Position numbers and translations under genes: made by a program. From assembly GCA_001657295.1 (NCBI GenBank), contig LYSW01000021.1, positions 1-41,173 on the forward strand: a DNA stretch of 41,173 nucleotides. Direction: 5' to 3'. This document shows, in pieces, positions 24,493-34,024 of this stretch. Position 1 is the first letter of the stretch. Each line of letters begins with the position of its first letter. The notes under the pieces are model-generated. The model was not told where the DNA came from. It made no database searches and saw nothing but the letters and a program-made list of their open reading frames with translations. The stretch comes from Oceanicaulis sp. BBD 1991-10. Its GTDB lineage: Bacteria > Pseudomonadota > Alphaproteobacteria > Caulobacterales > Maricaulaceae.

Positions 24493-24528
24493 AAAAGCCC
24501 CGGCGCTGGCTCCAGCGCCGGGGCTTGA
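24493..24528. terminator. Strong hairpin between convergent pyrF and trxA
   Basis: A 15-base stem (24495-24509 paired with 24512-24526, arms beginning AAGCCCCGGCG) with a minimal loop lies in the 62-base gap. On the minus strand it ends in TTTT, as expected of an intrinsic terminator for the trxA operon; it can also stop pyrF transcripts. Confidence 0.85.
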
Positions 24529-24550
24529 TGTTTGGCGGTGAGGCGGGGTC

Positions 24551-24871
24551 TTAGACGGAACCGTCGATCCACTCGACAATCTTGCCCTTGGCCATGGCGC
24601 CGACCTGGCGGGCGGTCTCTTCGCCATCCTTGAAGATCAGGAGTGTGGGGATGCCGCGCACGCCATACTTGCTCGGCGTCATCGGATTCTGGTCGATATT
24701 CACCTTGGCGATGGTGATCTTGCCGTTCATCTCCGAAGCGATTTCTTCAAGCGCCGGGCCGATCTGCTTGCAGGGGCCGCACCATTCCGCCCAGAAGTCC
24801 ACGAGGACCGGGCCGGAGGCTTTCAGGACTTCGGCGTCAAAAGAATCGTCGGTGACAGCAATGGTCGACAT
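24551..24871 (-). CDS. trxA: Thioredoxin
   Basis: This 106-residue general disulfide reductase has the active site Trp30-Cys31-Gly-Pro-Cys34 and the cis-proline Pro75 (GIPTLL). Length and sequence are those of a standard cytosolic Trx1. It lies 87 bases after addA on the same strand; addA-trxA adjacency is common in alphaproteobacteria. A run of T and A before the gene (24885-24895 region) could hold its own promoter. The strong hairpin 23 bases past its stop codon ends the transcript. Confidence 0.97.
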   Translation of the reverse strand: MSTIAVTDDSFDAEVLKASGPVLVDFWAEWCGPCKQIGPALEEIASEMNGKITIAKVNIDQNPMTPSKYGVRGIPTLLIFKDGEETARQVGAMAKGKIVEWIDGSV

Positions 24872-24958
24872 CTGTGTCGCTCCTTAAACATATCGAGCCG
24901 CAAGGCTCAGACCGTTTGGTGCGGCACACCTAGGAAGCCGAACCCGGCTGGTCAAGTT

Positions 24959-27900
24959 CTAGGATCGCTTCGCCGCTGCGTTGAGGACCGCGTCGAGCTG
25001 ATCGCCCGGCAATTCCATCAGGCGAGGGCCGTCGGTCCACAGCAGAGCGGTCCGGACCGCCTTGCCGGGCTCAAGCGCTTGTAACAGCGCGCGATAGGCC
25101 GCCATCTGCGCCAGATAGGCGGGCGCGACATCCTGCACCTGCGTGGGCGGCGGACGATTGGTCTTGTAGTCGACGATCATCACTTCGTGATCGGTGATCA
25201 CCAAGCGGTCGATCTGGCCGTTGATCACCACCCCGTCCGGCAATCCGGGCGCCCGGCCGGACAGGGCGACCTCAGCACGCGAGCCCTCGCCGAACAAAGC
25301 GGCGAAGGTCGGATCGTCCAGTACGCGTAAGGTTTCGGCGGCGATCTCGGCGCGCTGCGCGTCGGTCAGATCGGGCTTGGCGGCCAGGAACGCTTCGGCC
25401 GCGCCGGGGCGGCGCTCCGCCGGCAAATCCGGCAGCGTTTGAAGCAGCTTGTGGATCAGCGAGCCGCGCCGGAATCGGTCCGGCCCGCCGTCCGCCAGCG
25501 GGGACAGGCTCGGCGGCTCGAACCCGCCCGTCTCGTCATCGAGAAGGCGCGACGGCGCCAGGACGCGCTCGCCGGCGGCCTCTTCCGGCGCCGCGCCCAC
25601 CCAGTCCGGCAGGGCCACCGGTTCAGCCTGGTCATCGTCCGCCGCACCCAGCCTTTGCGGCGCCGGGCCGAGGCGCAGCCCAGGCGCGGCCGGCCAGCCG
25701 TTTTCCTCGGCCTGGGCGTCCAGCGCCGTATCGCAGCGCCGCCAGCCGTCGCGCTGGGCGGTGCGGAGCACGCGGTCATGCCAGCTGCCTTCATCGACTT
25801 TGCCGGAGGCGCCATGGCTATGACCGCACACCACCAGCCTGTCTCTGGCACGCGTCATGGCCACATAGAGCAGGCGCTGATACTCGCCGTCGCCCTTAAG
25901 GTCCGCCTGTTCCTTCAGCGCGTCCACCAGCGGCGGGCGCATCTTGCTGTCCGGAGCCCAGACCAGGCCCGCCCGGTCATGGGCGTAGAGCCCTCCCGCG
26001 CGGTCCGCCGGCGTCTGTGTGGTGTCGGGCAGAAAGACGATGGGCGCTTCCAGGCCCTTGGCGCCGTGCACCGTCATCACGCGCACTTCGCCGCGCCCGG
26101 CGTCCATTTCACGCTTGATGTCCGAGGCGTCGGCCTGCAGCGCCTGGACAAAGCGCGCCAGCGAGGGAGCGCCCTCGCGTTCATGATCGAGCGCGCGGGC
26201 GAGGAACTCCTCCACCGGATCGCGCGCCTCTTCGCCAAGGCGGGCGTAAAGCCGGCTGAGCCGGCTTTCCCCGGTTGCGGACGTCTCGGTCAAGAAGGCG
26301 GCGAAAAAGGCGTAAGGCGCGATCGTCTCCACCCGCGCCCGCACCCGTTCCAGCGCGTCGCGCGCTTCGGCGAAGCGCGGATCATCGCTATGGCGCAGCT
26401 TCTCCCACAGGCTCTGGCCAGGCCGGCGTGACAAGTCGAACAACGCGTCGTCATCAATGCCAGGTCTTGGCGCGCCCGCCTCCTGGAAGGCCGGGCTCTT
26501 GAGCATTTCGGCGAGGGACAGATCGTCTTCGGGCAGCAGGGCGAAACGGGCGAGCGAAAGCAAATCCTCGACCACCAGCTGATCCGGCAGCGTCATCCGG
26601 TCGGCCCCCGCCACCGGCACGCCTTTCAGCTTGAGGCGACGGATGATCTCTTCGAACAGCCCGCCGCGTTTGCGCACCAGGATCAGGATGTCGCCGGGCC
26701 GGGCCGGGCGGAGCGTCCAGCGAGCGCCCTCCTGCCAAACGCCGTCGCCGCGCTTTAAAAGCGCTGCGATCTCGTCGGCGACGGCGCCGGCCAGCTGATT
26801 GCGCGCGCTGTCCTTGCGCTCTTCATCCACCGGCCGCAGCTCTAGCGTATCGCTCTCAGGCGCTTTCGGCTTGGGAATGGCGGGCCAGATTTCGACGCAG
26901 CCCGGCGCGTCTGCGCGCGCCGCGCGGTGCCCGTCATAGCGGTGAAACGCGAGAACATCGCGCACCCGGTCGGTCTCCGGATCCGCCATGAGCAGCTTGG
27001 TCTCCAGCGCGCCGGTCAAATCCTTGCGTTCGGGCGCGGCGAGCGCGGCGGCTTCAGCGGTGAAGGCCGCGTCGACCGCCTCCAGCACTTGCTCGGCGGA
27101 GCGAAAGGACACGTCGAGGCCCGGGCTGTCGAAGCGGAGCCCTGCCTCGCCGGCCTCACGCTCGAGCCGCCGGCGCTGAGCCAGAAACTCGGCCGGATCC
27201 GCGTTCTGGAAGGAGTAGATGGATTGTTTTTCGTCACCCACGCAGAACACGCTGCGCGGCAGCGCGTCGCCGGCTCGCGACCCCTCGCCGGCGAAGAATT
27301 CTTCGGTCAGAGCGTTGATCACCGCCCATTGATCGGGCGCGGTGTCCTGGGCCTCGTCGACCAGAACGTGATCGAGCCCCTGATCGAGCTTGTAGAGCGC
27401 CCAGGCGCGCGCGTCGGCGTCGGTGAGCAGGGTGCGCGCGCGTTCGACCAGGTCGCTGAAGTCCACCCGGCGCAGGCGCTGCAGCCGGTCGGCGTAATTG
27501 CGCACCAGCGCGCTGGCCAGCGTCAGACCGGCCCGGGTGACTTCATTGGCCCTGGCGTTGGCGAGGAAATCCAGAACCTCCCCGTCCATGCGGTGACGCT
27601 CGGAACCTTCCTCACCAAACAGCGTCACCAGGATTTTGTAGGTGTCACCGGTCTTTTTGCCATAGATCGACCGGGGCTTTTTCAGCTCGCCCTTTCCGGT
27701 AAGCCAGAAGTCTAGATAGCGCCGCGCCGCCTCGACTGGAGAGCGTTCGCTTACTTCAAGAACCGCCGCCAGCCTGTCCGCGCTGGCGACTTCGGTCTTG
27801 GACCCGCCGGCCGCCAGTCCGCTCAGCGCGGCGTCCAGATCCTCGACAACCGTTTCCGCCCAGATGGTCTCAAGCGCCAGCGTCTCAGTGAGCTCCGGCG

Positions 27901-28603
27901 GAACACCAAGCGCCAGGCTGGCCCGGTCTGCGAGCGCCTCGACCGAGCCGGCCTCATCCAGCAGCTCGGTCAGGCGGCTGCGATGGCCGAGTGCAAAAGC
28001 GGCAAGTTTTTCAACGCCATCTGCACCCGCCGCCGCAAGCACTGTCTCAACGGCGGTCGCGATGGCGCCGTCGGGCGCGATGTTTGCGTTTGCAAACAAA
28101 GCATCAAGGCTGCTCTGGCGTAAGGCGGCGGCGCCGGCGTCATCCTGCACGTCGAAGCCGGGCGACAAGCCGGCCTCGAGCGGGAAACGGCGCAGCAGGC
28201 TTTCGCAGAACGCGTGCAGGGTCTGGATCTTCAGCCCGCCCGGCGTCTCCAGAGCGCGCGCAAACAGGCGCCGCGCGGACGCCAGATCCGGACGCGCGCC
28301 GCCGCCGGTCAGCGCGTCGAGCTGGGCGGTCAAAGCCGCGTCGGGCAAGGTCGACCAGTCGCCGAGCTTCTTGAACAGGCGGGTCTGCATCTCTCCGGCG
28401 GCGGCCTTGGTGAAGGTCACGCACAGCATGCGGTCGGGCGCCGCTCCGGCCAGCAGCAAGCGCGCGACCCGGTCGACCAGCACCCGGGTCTTGCCCGAGC
28501 CGGCGTTGGCCTCCACGAAGACGGTCGCGCGCGGATCGGATGCCGCGCGCTGCGCGGCGCTCGCGCTTTTTACGATGTCGGGATCAAAGCCGGGCGCGGT
28601 CAT
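24959..28603 (-). CDS. addA: Double-strand break repair helicase AddA
   Basis: This 1,214-residue UvrD-type helicase-nuclease works with AddB to resect double-strand DNA ends for RecA. The Walker A motif is ANAGSGKT (32-39), Walker B VDEAQDT lies near residue 412, later helicase motifs include RVMTVHGAKGLEAPIVFLPDT and YQRLLYVAMTRARDRLVVCG, and the C-terminal nuclease motif IVDYKTNR lies near residue 1142. The frame extends upstream to 28675, but the ATG at 28603 overlaps the addB stop codon (ATGA) and gives the normal N-terminus. It is the fifth gene of the tsaE-amgK-murU-addB-addA-trxA run. Confidence 0.96.
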   Translation of the reverse strand: MTAPGFDPDIVKSASAAQRAASDPRATVFVEANAGSGKTRVLVDRVARLLLAGAAPDRMLCVTFTKAAAGEMQTRLFKKLGDWSTLPDAALTAQLDALTGGGARPDLASARRLFARALETPGGLKIQTLHAFCESLLRRFPLEAGLSPGFDVQDDAGAAALRQSSLDALFANANIAPDGAIATAVETVLAAAGADGVEKLAAFALGHRSRLTELLDEAGSVEALADRASLALGVPPELTETLALETIWAETVVEDLDAALSGLAAGGSKTEVASADRLAAVLEVSERSPVEAARRYLDFWLTGKGELKKPRSIYGKKTGDTYKILVTLFGEEGSERHRMDGEVLDFLANARANEVTRAGLTLASALVRNYADRLQRLRRVDFSDLVERARTLLTDADARAWALYKLDQGLDHVLVDEAQDTAPDQWAVINALTEEFFAGEGSRAGDALPRSVFCVGDEKQSIYSFQNADPAEFLAQRRRLEREAGEAGLRFDSPGLDVSFRSAEQVLEAVDAAFTAEAAALAAPERKDLTGALETKLLMADPETDRVRDVLAFHRYDGHRAARADAPGCVEIWPAIPKPKAPESDTLELRPVDEERKDSARNQLAGAVADEIAALLKRGDGVWQEGARWTLRPARPGDILILVRKRGGLFEEIIRRLKLKGVPVAGADRMTLPDQLVVEDLLSLARFALLPEDDLSLAEMLKSPAFQEAGAPRPGIDDDALFDLSRRPGQSLWEKLRHSDDPRFAEARDALERVRARVETIAPYAFFAAFLTETSATGESRLSRLYARLGEEARDPVEEFLARALDHEREGAPSLARFVQALQADASDIKREMDAGRGEVRVMTVHGAKGLEAPIVFLPDTTQTPADRAGGLYAHDRAGLVWAPDSKMRPPLVDALKEQADLKGDGEYQRLLYVAMTRARDRLVVCGHSHGASGKVDEGSWHDRVLRTAQRDGWRRCDTALDAQAEENGWPAAPGLRLGPAPQRLGAADDDQAEPVALPDWVGAAPEEAAGERVLAPSRLLDDETGGFEPPSLSPLADGGPDRFRRGSLIHKLLQTLPDLPAERRPGAAEAFLAAKPDLTDAQRAEIAAETLRVLDDPTFAALFGEGSRAEVALSGRAPGLPDGVVINGQIDRLVITDHEVMIVDYKTNRPPPTQVQDVAPAYLAQMAAYRALLQALEPGKAVRTALLWTDGPRLMELPGDQLDAVLNAAAKRS

Positions 28604-31600
28604 GCCTCGCCCCCCTCGTCCGCGGGCGCGCTCGCCCATTCCTTGCGCCGGGCGAGATGGTCGTAATCGCCCCATTGATTGACGAATTTGACCCGCGGCT
28701 GGCTGGGATAGGTGCGGCGCGCATCGTCGAACTTCGCGATCCAGTCTTGCAGCGCGGCGAGCGCGCCCTCCGCCATGTCCACGGGTTCTTGAGTGCCCGG
28801 CGCTTTGACCGCGGACCGGATGTCTCCGGCGACCCGGCCGCCCGAGACCCGCACATGGAGCAGGTCGCCCGCCTCATGGCTCGGCGCGCCCGCGAACGCG
28901 CCGCGCGCCGCCATGGCGGCTTCCAGCGGCAGCTGCGGCGCGAACCCGGCCAAAATCTCCTTCTGGGACGGCGCAGCGCCGGTCTTGAAGTCGATAATGT
29001 CCAGGGCGCCGTCCGGGCGGAGATCGATCCGGTCGGCGCGCGCGGTCAGCGTGAACGGGCCGGCCGGCGCATCGATCACGATCTCGCCTTTGGCCTCAAT
29101 GGCGACGGGCCGGTGCAAATTGTCGGCGTCGGACCGGCGGGCCGCCTCCCACGCGACCAGAAAGCCGGCGGCGCGGGCGAAGCGGGGCAGTTCAAGCCCC
29201 AGGCGGCTTTCCGGGAAGCCCGCCTCGGCCAGCGCGATGCGCCCCTGTTCGATCAGCCGCTCCAGCGCGTCGCCGGGCAGTCCGACCGCATCGGGCAGGC
29301 TGCGCGTCCAGCGCTCAATGGCCTGATGATAGGCTTGCCCGCGTTCGGCCGGTCCGGGCTCGCGGTCCAGCGCGTCGAGGGGTTCGAGCCGTAAAATCTT
29401 ACGGGCGAAAATGGCGTAGGGATCGCGAATCCAGGTTTCGATCTGGGTGACCGAAAGCTGACGTGGGCGCGCATCGACCGGCGGCGCGGGCGAAGGCGCG
29501 CCGATGCCGGATTGTCCGGCCGGGGCGTCCAGCGCGCGGGCGAGGCGCAGATAGTCCGTCGCCGGCGCCATCAATGCGGCCGCCCGGTCGTCTCCCAGCG
29601 CCCCGCGCGCCAGCGTCTGGAGCCGCCACAACCAGCGCGAGGCGACCGTCGGCGCCCCGTCCTGGCGGGTGGCGCGAGTCAAGATCACCTCTCGGCAGCA
29701 GGCCAGCTGTGCGAAATCGTGGGCGGCCAATCCGAAGCGCCGCTCCGGAGCGCTCAAGCCCGCCGCGAGGCGCATGCCGCGGCTGAGGAAGGGATCGGCG
29801 ACGCCGCCCGTCGGCCAGACGCCTTCGTTGAGCCCGGCCAGGATCACCCGGTCGGCGTCGATCAGGCGCGCTTCCAGCGGGCCAAGGATTTGCAGACGCG
29901 GGTGCGCGCCATAGCGGGGTCGAACCAGACGTGACCGGGCGGTCTCCAGAAAGGCCTGCCTGAAGGCGGTCAGGGTGAGCGGCGGCAACGCCTCGGCCTC
30001 ATGGAGAAATTCTGCGACCAGTCCCGCCGCCGCTTCACCGGCGTCTCCGGCCCATATGCGCTCCGCGCCGCTCTGCTCGGGTCCTCGCGCCAGCGTCTCG
30101 GCCGCTTGCGCCAGCGCGCGCGCCCAGTCCGCCGCATGGCGTTCCGCGGCCGGATCGGCAAAGCCGCCCAGCGCGTCGGATGTCGCGCTGATCACGCCGC
30201 CCCAACGCTCCGCCAGGGCCTCGTCGGAACCGGCGGCGTCCATCGCTGCGTCGTAGAGCGCCTCAAGGCTGTCGCCGGGCCGGCGGCCGCGCAGCGCGCG
30301 GCGCTCGAGACGGTTCAGCACCGCGGCCAGCGGTCCGCGCGCCTCGCCGAGCGCGAACAGCGGCGAGGCCGACAACGCGACAAATCCCAGCGCAGAGCCG
30401 GGATCGAGCGCGGCGTCGAGAATGCGGATCAGAAATGCGCCCGGCGGGGTGTCGGACAAAGGCGTGCCGGCGGAATCATCCAACGTCACGTCAAAGCGCT
30501 GCATCTCCACGCTGACCCGGCGCGCCAGACCCCGGTCCGGTGTGACCAGAAGGGCGCGGGCGTGCGGCGTCGCCAGCGTTTCGCGCAAAGCCAGCGCGAT
30601 CGTCCGGGCCTCGTCCGCGGGTCCAGGCGTTTCAATGACGGACAAGCCCTTAAGCGCGGCCTCGAACACCGTCCCGCCGAGGGCTTTTTTGAGCGTGTCC
30701 ACACGGTTGAGCCAATCGGCGGTCGCCTCGGCGGGGCGCAGCGCCTCCGCGATCAGGCGCGCGCGGGGCGCGTCGGCGGTGCGCTCGGCGAATCCGGGCC
30801 AGAATTTCACCGCCTTTCGATCAAGCTTCAGCGTCTCGACCAGGCGTTTCATGGCGCATTGAGGATGGGCGTCGTCGATCGCCGCCCAGGCGCGATCGTC
30901 GAGATCTCGGGCGAAGCCAGGCAGCACGACGCAGCCCTGGGGCAGGCGGGAGACCACGCCGAGCAGCGCGGCGGCCGCCGGAATGGAGCCGGTGGAGCCC
31001 GCGGTAATCACCGGGCCGTCCGGCGGCGCCGCGCGCCAGCGCGCGGCCAACGCCTTGAGCAAGGCCGAGCGCCGCCGCCCCGGATCGGTTTCGCCGCGCT
31101 CGTCCAGCCTGGCGGGCCAGGCCTCGAGCACGATGTCCAGGAATAGCGCCGCTTCCTGCATGTGAGCCGGCAGGGCCGCGCGGATCTCATCGGATAGTGC
31201 GGAAAGATCCTCGACGTCCTCGGTGGCGAGGTCGTCGATCAGGCGCGCCAGGTCGTCAGCGAGCGCTAACGCGCCGCCGACGCCCATGGAGCGGTCCGCG
31301 GACTCTTCCCGCGCCAGAATCAGTTTCGCCAGTTCGAATCGTCGGCGGGCCGTTGAAACCGGATCCGCCGCCAAGCTTGCGAGTTCGCCTGGTTCGAAGG
31401 GCGGATCGTCAGCATCAACATCGCCGATGGCGCGGATCATGGGCAACAGCGCTGCGCCGGCCTCCAGTCCGGCGAAGGCGGTCGCGAGCTCGCGGCCGGC
31501 CCGCCGGGTCGGCACCAGCACGGTCGCCGCGCTGAGTTGGGCGGGATCGGGAAAAGCGTTTGCTAACCCTTGCGCCAATGCGCCGACAAAGCCGCGCCCC

Positions 31601-31656
31601 GGCGGAATGGTGAACAGCCGGGGACCTTCGCCCGCGAAGAGATCAATCCCGGTCAT
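28600..31656 (-). CDS. addB: Double-strand break repair protein AddB
   Basis: This 1,018-residue alphaproteobacterial-type AddB is the second subunit of the AddAB helicase-nuclease. It starts FTIPPGRGFVGALAQGL, contains ATVLVPTRRAGREL in place of an active Walker A, and has ILGPLEARLIDADRVILAGLNEGVWP followed by the C-terminal nuclease domain with RADRIDLR and IIDFKTG near residue 886. Both junctions (with murU upstream and addA downstream) are four-base ATGA overlaps, so the subunits should be made in step. In this group the AddB subunit has lost a working helicase site (family knowledge). Confidence 0.95.
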   Translation of the reverse strand: MTGIDLFAGEGPRLFTIPPGRGFVGALAQGLANAFPDPAQLSAATVLVPTRRAGRELATAFAGLEAGAALLPMIRAIGDVDADDPPFEPGELASLAADPVSTARRRFELAKLILAREESADRSMGVGGALALADDLARLIDDLATEDVEDLSALSDEIRAALPAHMQEAALFLDIVLEAWPARLDERGETDPGRRRSALLKALAARWRAAPPDGPVITAGSTGSIPAAAALLGVVSRLPQGCVVLPGFARDLDDRAWAAIDDAHPQCAMKRLVETLKLDRKAVKFWPGFAERTADAPRARLIAEALRPAEATADWLNRVDTLKKALGGTVFEAALKGLSVIETPGPADEARTIALALRETLATPHARALLVTPDRGLARRVSVEMQRFDVTLDDSAGTPLSDTPPGAFLIRILDAALDPGSALGFVALSASPLFALGEARGPLAAVLNRLERRALRGRRPGDSLEALYDAAMDAAGSDEALAERWGGVISATSDALGGFADPAAERHAADWARALAQAAETLARGPEQSGAERIWAGDAGEAAAGLVAEFLHEAEALPPLTLTAFRQAFLETARSRLVRPRYGAHPRLQILGPLEARLIDADRVILAGLNEGVWPTGGVADPFLSRGMRLAAGLSAPERRFGLAAHDFAQLACCREVILTRATRQDGAPTVASRWLWRLQTLARGALGDDRAAALMAPATDYLRLARALDAPAGQSGIGAPSPAPPVDARPRQLSVTQIETWIRDPYAIFARKILRLEPLDALDREPGPAERGQAYHQAIERWTRSLPDAVGLPGDALERLIEQGRIALAEAGFPESRLGLELPRFARAAGFLVAWEAARRSDADNLHRPVAIEAKGEIVIDAPAGPFTLTARADRIDLRPDGALDIIDFKTGAAPSQKEILAGFAPQLPLEAAMAARGAFAGAPSHEAGDLLHVRVSGGRVAGDIRSAVKAPGTQEPVDMAEGALAALQDWIAKFDDARRTYPSQPRVKFVNQWGDYDHLARRKEWASAPADEGGEA

Positions 31657-32366
31657 CCGCCTGATGTCAGCCTCTGCTCGGCGGCGTCCCGGGACGCCGG
31701 ATCGCCGACATGCATCCAGAAGGCGTCCATCACGCGGGCGAACAGCCGGCCTGATTCAAGGGCTTCGTCCCAGAGACGGTTGGTGGAGAAGGGCTCGATG
31801 CGTCGACCGCGCAACACACGAGGATGCAGGACCTGCACCCCGGCATAGGCGTAAGGCGCGCGCGCCGCCGCGCCGCGCCGCCGAATGCGGCCGTCGGCCT
31901 CCAGGAAGAAATCGCCCGCCCCGTCAAATCCGAGCTGGCGGCTGAGGGGCGAGAGCATGAGCAGGAAATCCATGCGCTCAGGATCGAAGGCGTCGGCCAG
32001 CTGATCGAGCTCGCCGCGGCGGCCGTCACGCCAGACCGCGTCGATATTCGCCACAAAGATCGGCTCGTCGCCCAGACGCGGGGCCGCCTTCACAAGCCCG
32101 CCTCCGGTATCGAGCAATTGGTCGCGTTCGTCCGAGATCAGGATTTCAGGCCGTGTCCGCGCCGCCAGATGCGTTTCCAGCGCGTCGGCGAAATGATGGA
32201 CGTTGACGACGGCCTGCTCGACGCCGGCGGCGGCGAATTTGTCCAGCGTCCAGTCAATGAGCGGCTTGCCGCCCAGCTCCACCATGGCTTTGCAACGCGT
32301 GTCGGTGAGCGGCCGCATGCGCGTGCCCAGACCCGCCGCCATCGTCATCGCGCGTGTAATGCTCAC
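31653..32366 (-). CDS. murU: N-acetylmuramate 1-phosphate uridylyltransferase (MurU)
   Basis: This 237-residue sugar-phosphate nucleotidyltransferase has the nucleotide-binding loop AAGLGTRMRPLT (10-21), Lys26, the segment VVNVHHFAD, the DTGGGLVKA motif and ANIDAVWRDG. It converts MurNAc 1-phosphate plus UTP to UDP-MurNAc in the recycling route that bypasses MurA. The immediate upstream gene encodes the matching kinase, AmgK, and the two overlap by ATGA, which makes the specific assignment stronger than the family call alone. Downstream it overlaps addB in the same way. Confidence 0.9.
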   Translation of the reverse strand: MSITRAMTMAAGLGTRMRPLTDTRCKAMVELGGKPLIDWTLDKFAAAGVEQAVVNVHHFADALETHLAARTRPEILISDERDQLLDTGGGLVKAAPRLGDEPIFVANIDAVWRDGRRGELDQLADAFDPERMDFLLMLSPLSRQLGFDGAGDFFLEADGRIRRRGAAARAPYAYAGVQVLHPRVLRGRRIEPFSTNRLWDEALESGRLFARVMDAFWMHVGDPASRDAAEQRLTSGG

Positions 32367-33493
32367 CGGTCCGCCTCCGCGAAGACATGGGGCGCCAACT
32401 CGCGCACCGCCGCACGCACCGGTCCAAGGGCGGGGTGGCTGATATCGCGGACGAAATGACCGGCCACCCGGGGCAGCAGATCAAGATAGCGCGGCTTGCC
32501 GTCTCTCCGGGCCAATCGCACGAAGATGCCCAGAATCTTCGCATTGCGCTGGGCGGCCAGGATCGCCGCGGCGGCGTCGAAGGCGTCCCGGTCCGCAAGG
32601 CCGGCGGCGTCGAAGAAACGATCCGTCACCGGACCGGTCAAATCATTGCGCACGTCGCGGCGGGCGTCCTCGATCAGCGAGATGAGATCATAGGCGGGAT
32701 GACCGAACAGCGCGTCCTGAAAATCGATCAGGCCGACGCGCGCTTCGGCCTCGCGTTCCGGCAGCCAGAGCAGATTCTCCGCATGATAATCGCGCAAGGA
32801 CAAACCCGGCGCGTGGCTGTCCAGCGCCGGCAGGACCTGGCGCCAGGCCTGGGCCCAGTCTGCGCGCGCCGCCGCGCCGGGGGCGTCGCCGCGTTCAGGC
32901 GCATACCAGTCCAGGAAGAGCTCCGTTTCGGCCAGAAGCGCCGTGTCGTCATAGGCCTGGATGCGCCACCGCGCGCCGAAGGCTTCCGGCTCGTCCTCGA
33001 AGCTGGAGCGGTGGATCGCGCCGAGCGTGTCGGCCGCCGCGAGATAGAGCTGAGCTTCGTCCGCGCCGCCGGGAATGGCGCGCGCATAGAGCGCATCGCC
33101 GAGATCTTCCAGGATCAGGAAGCCGGCCTCAAGGTCCGCCTCGAACACGGTCGGCGCCGAGAAGCCCCGCGCCGTAAGCGCACCGGCGAGCGCGGCGAAG
33201 GCGGCGGTGTTCGGGCCGGCGAGCCGGGCGAGGGCGTTATAGCCTAAGGCCGCGCGCGTTTCCGGATCCGCGCCGGGCGGGCAGGCGGGCGCTTCGGCGC
33301 CGGCCGGCGCGTCCATCAGGATCGCCGCTCGCGCCCCGTCGCGCAGGCGGAAATAGGCCCGGGTCGAGGCGTCGCCGGGAAAGGGCGCGACGTCGGCCGC
33401 GCCCCAGCCGGCCGCCTTCAGGAAATCGGCGCGCCGTTCGGCGCGTGCGGGATCAGAGCTTGATGCGGTCAATCGCCTTGCTCCATCGTCCAT
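32363..33493 (-). CDS. amgK: MurNAc/GlcNAc anomeric kinase AmgK
   Basis: This protein of up to 376 residues has an aminoglycoside-phosphotransferase fold: GDASTRAYFRL (nucleotide-binding strands), LILEDLGDALYA, the catalytic loop LSLRDYHAENLLWL and metal site LIDFQDALFGHPAYDLISL. With MurU it salvages cell-wall MurNAc through MurNAc 1-phosphate. The ATG at 33493 lies inside tsaE and has no clear ribosome-binding site; a TTG at 33472 preceded by GGAGCAAGG is an alternative that still overlaps tsaE. Overlapping reading frames at both ends place it firmly in the operon. Confidence 0.9.
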   Translation of the reverse strand: MDDGARRLTASSSDPARAERRADFLKAAGWGAADVAPFPGDASTRAYFRLRDGARAAILMDAPAGAEAPACPPGADPETRAALGYNALARLAGPNTAAFAALAGALTARGFSAPTVFEADLEAGFLILEDLGDALYARAIPGGADEAQLYLAAADTLGAIHRSSFEDEPEAFGARWRIQAYDDTALLAETELFLDWYAPERGDAPGAAARADWAQAWRQVLPALDSHAPGLSLRDYHAENLLWLPEREAEARVGLIDFQDALFGHPAYDLISLIEDARRDVRNDLTGPVTDRFFDAAGLADRDAFDAAAAILAAQRNAKILGIFVRLARRDGKPRYLDLLPRVAGHFVRDISHPALGPVRAAVRELAPHVFAEADR

Positions 33494-33914
33494 GGCCGGT
33501 CAGCGTCGCCTTTCGCCCCCCGGGGCCGGTTTCCTCAAGCCTGAGATCAAGGCGGTCGGCTGGAAGAAAGCCGGGCGCCCGGCCGGGCCATTCTATCAGC
33601 GCCATGCCATGGTCGAGCGCCTCGTCCAGGCCCAGCTCCGCGAGCTCGTTCTCATCGTCGAGCCGATACAGATCGGCATGGGCGAGCAGCCGGCCATCTT
33701 TCGTGTCATAGCTCTGGACCAGGGTGTAGGTTGGGCTCGGCGCATCGGCTTCGCCGGTCAGCGCTTCGATGACGGCGCGCGCCAGCGTGGTCTTGCCGGC
33801 GCCCAAATCCCCGAACAGGCGCACCGCATCGCCCACCTCAAGGGCGTCTGCGATCGCCGCCCCCAGGTCTGCGGTCGCGTTAGGATTGGGCAGGTCGACA
33901 ATGCGCGCGCTCAT
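33453..33914 (-). CDS. tsaE: tRNA t6A threonylcarbamoyladenosine synthesis ATPase TsaE
   Basis: This 153-residue P-loop protein cycles the TsaB-TsaD complex that makes t6A37 in ANN-decoding tRNAs. The Walker A region is FGDLGAGKTTLAR (GDLGAGKTT at 35-43), followed by APSPTYTLVQSY, HADLYRLDD and the EWPGRAPGFLP motif. The frame is open back to 34010 across the start of the divergent reductase gene; the ATG at 33914 with AGGA upstream is the sensible start. It heads the long minus-strand operon and overlaps amgK by 20-41 bases depending on the amgK start. Confidence 0.95.
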   Translation of the reverse strand: MSARIVDLPNPNATADLGAAIADALEVGDAVRLFGDLGAGKTTLARAVIEALTGEADAPSPTYTLVQSYDTKDGRLLAHADLYRLDDENELAELGLDEALDHGMALIEWPGRAPGFLPADRLDLRLEETGPGGRKATLTGHGRWSKAIDRIKL

Positions 33915-34024
33915 GTCCTGAGCTGTAAGATGGGCCGCCGCAACGGGCAAGCGGCGCGGCATGCTTGACTTCAACGTCTTCAGGCGGCGTCTTGCAAGCC
34001 TTGGCAGCAAGGCAGTTCAAACCC

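Noticed and set aside
25439-26431. Plus-strand frame of 330 codons within addA
   Set aside because: It is antisense to the conserved helicase/nuclease gene and shows only Arg/Ala/Gly-rich sequence.
28540-29394. Plus-strand frame of 284 codons across the addB/addA junction
   Set aside because: It is antisense to conserved AddB nuclease sequence and has no ribosome-binding site or motif.
30001-31146. Plus-strand frame of 381 codons within addB
   Set aside because: It is antisense to addB; composition is typical of complement-strand translation.
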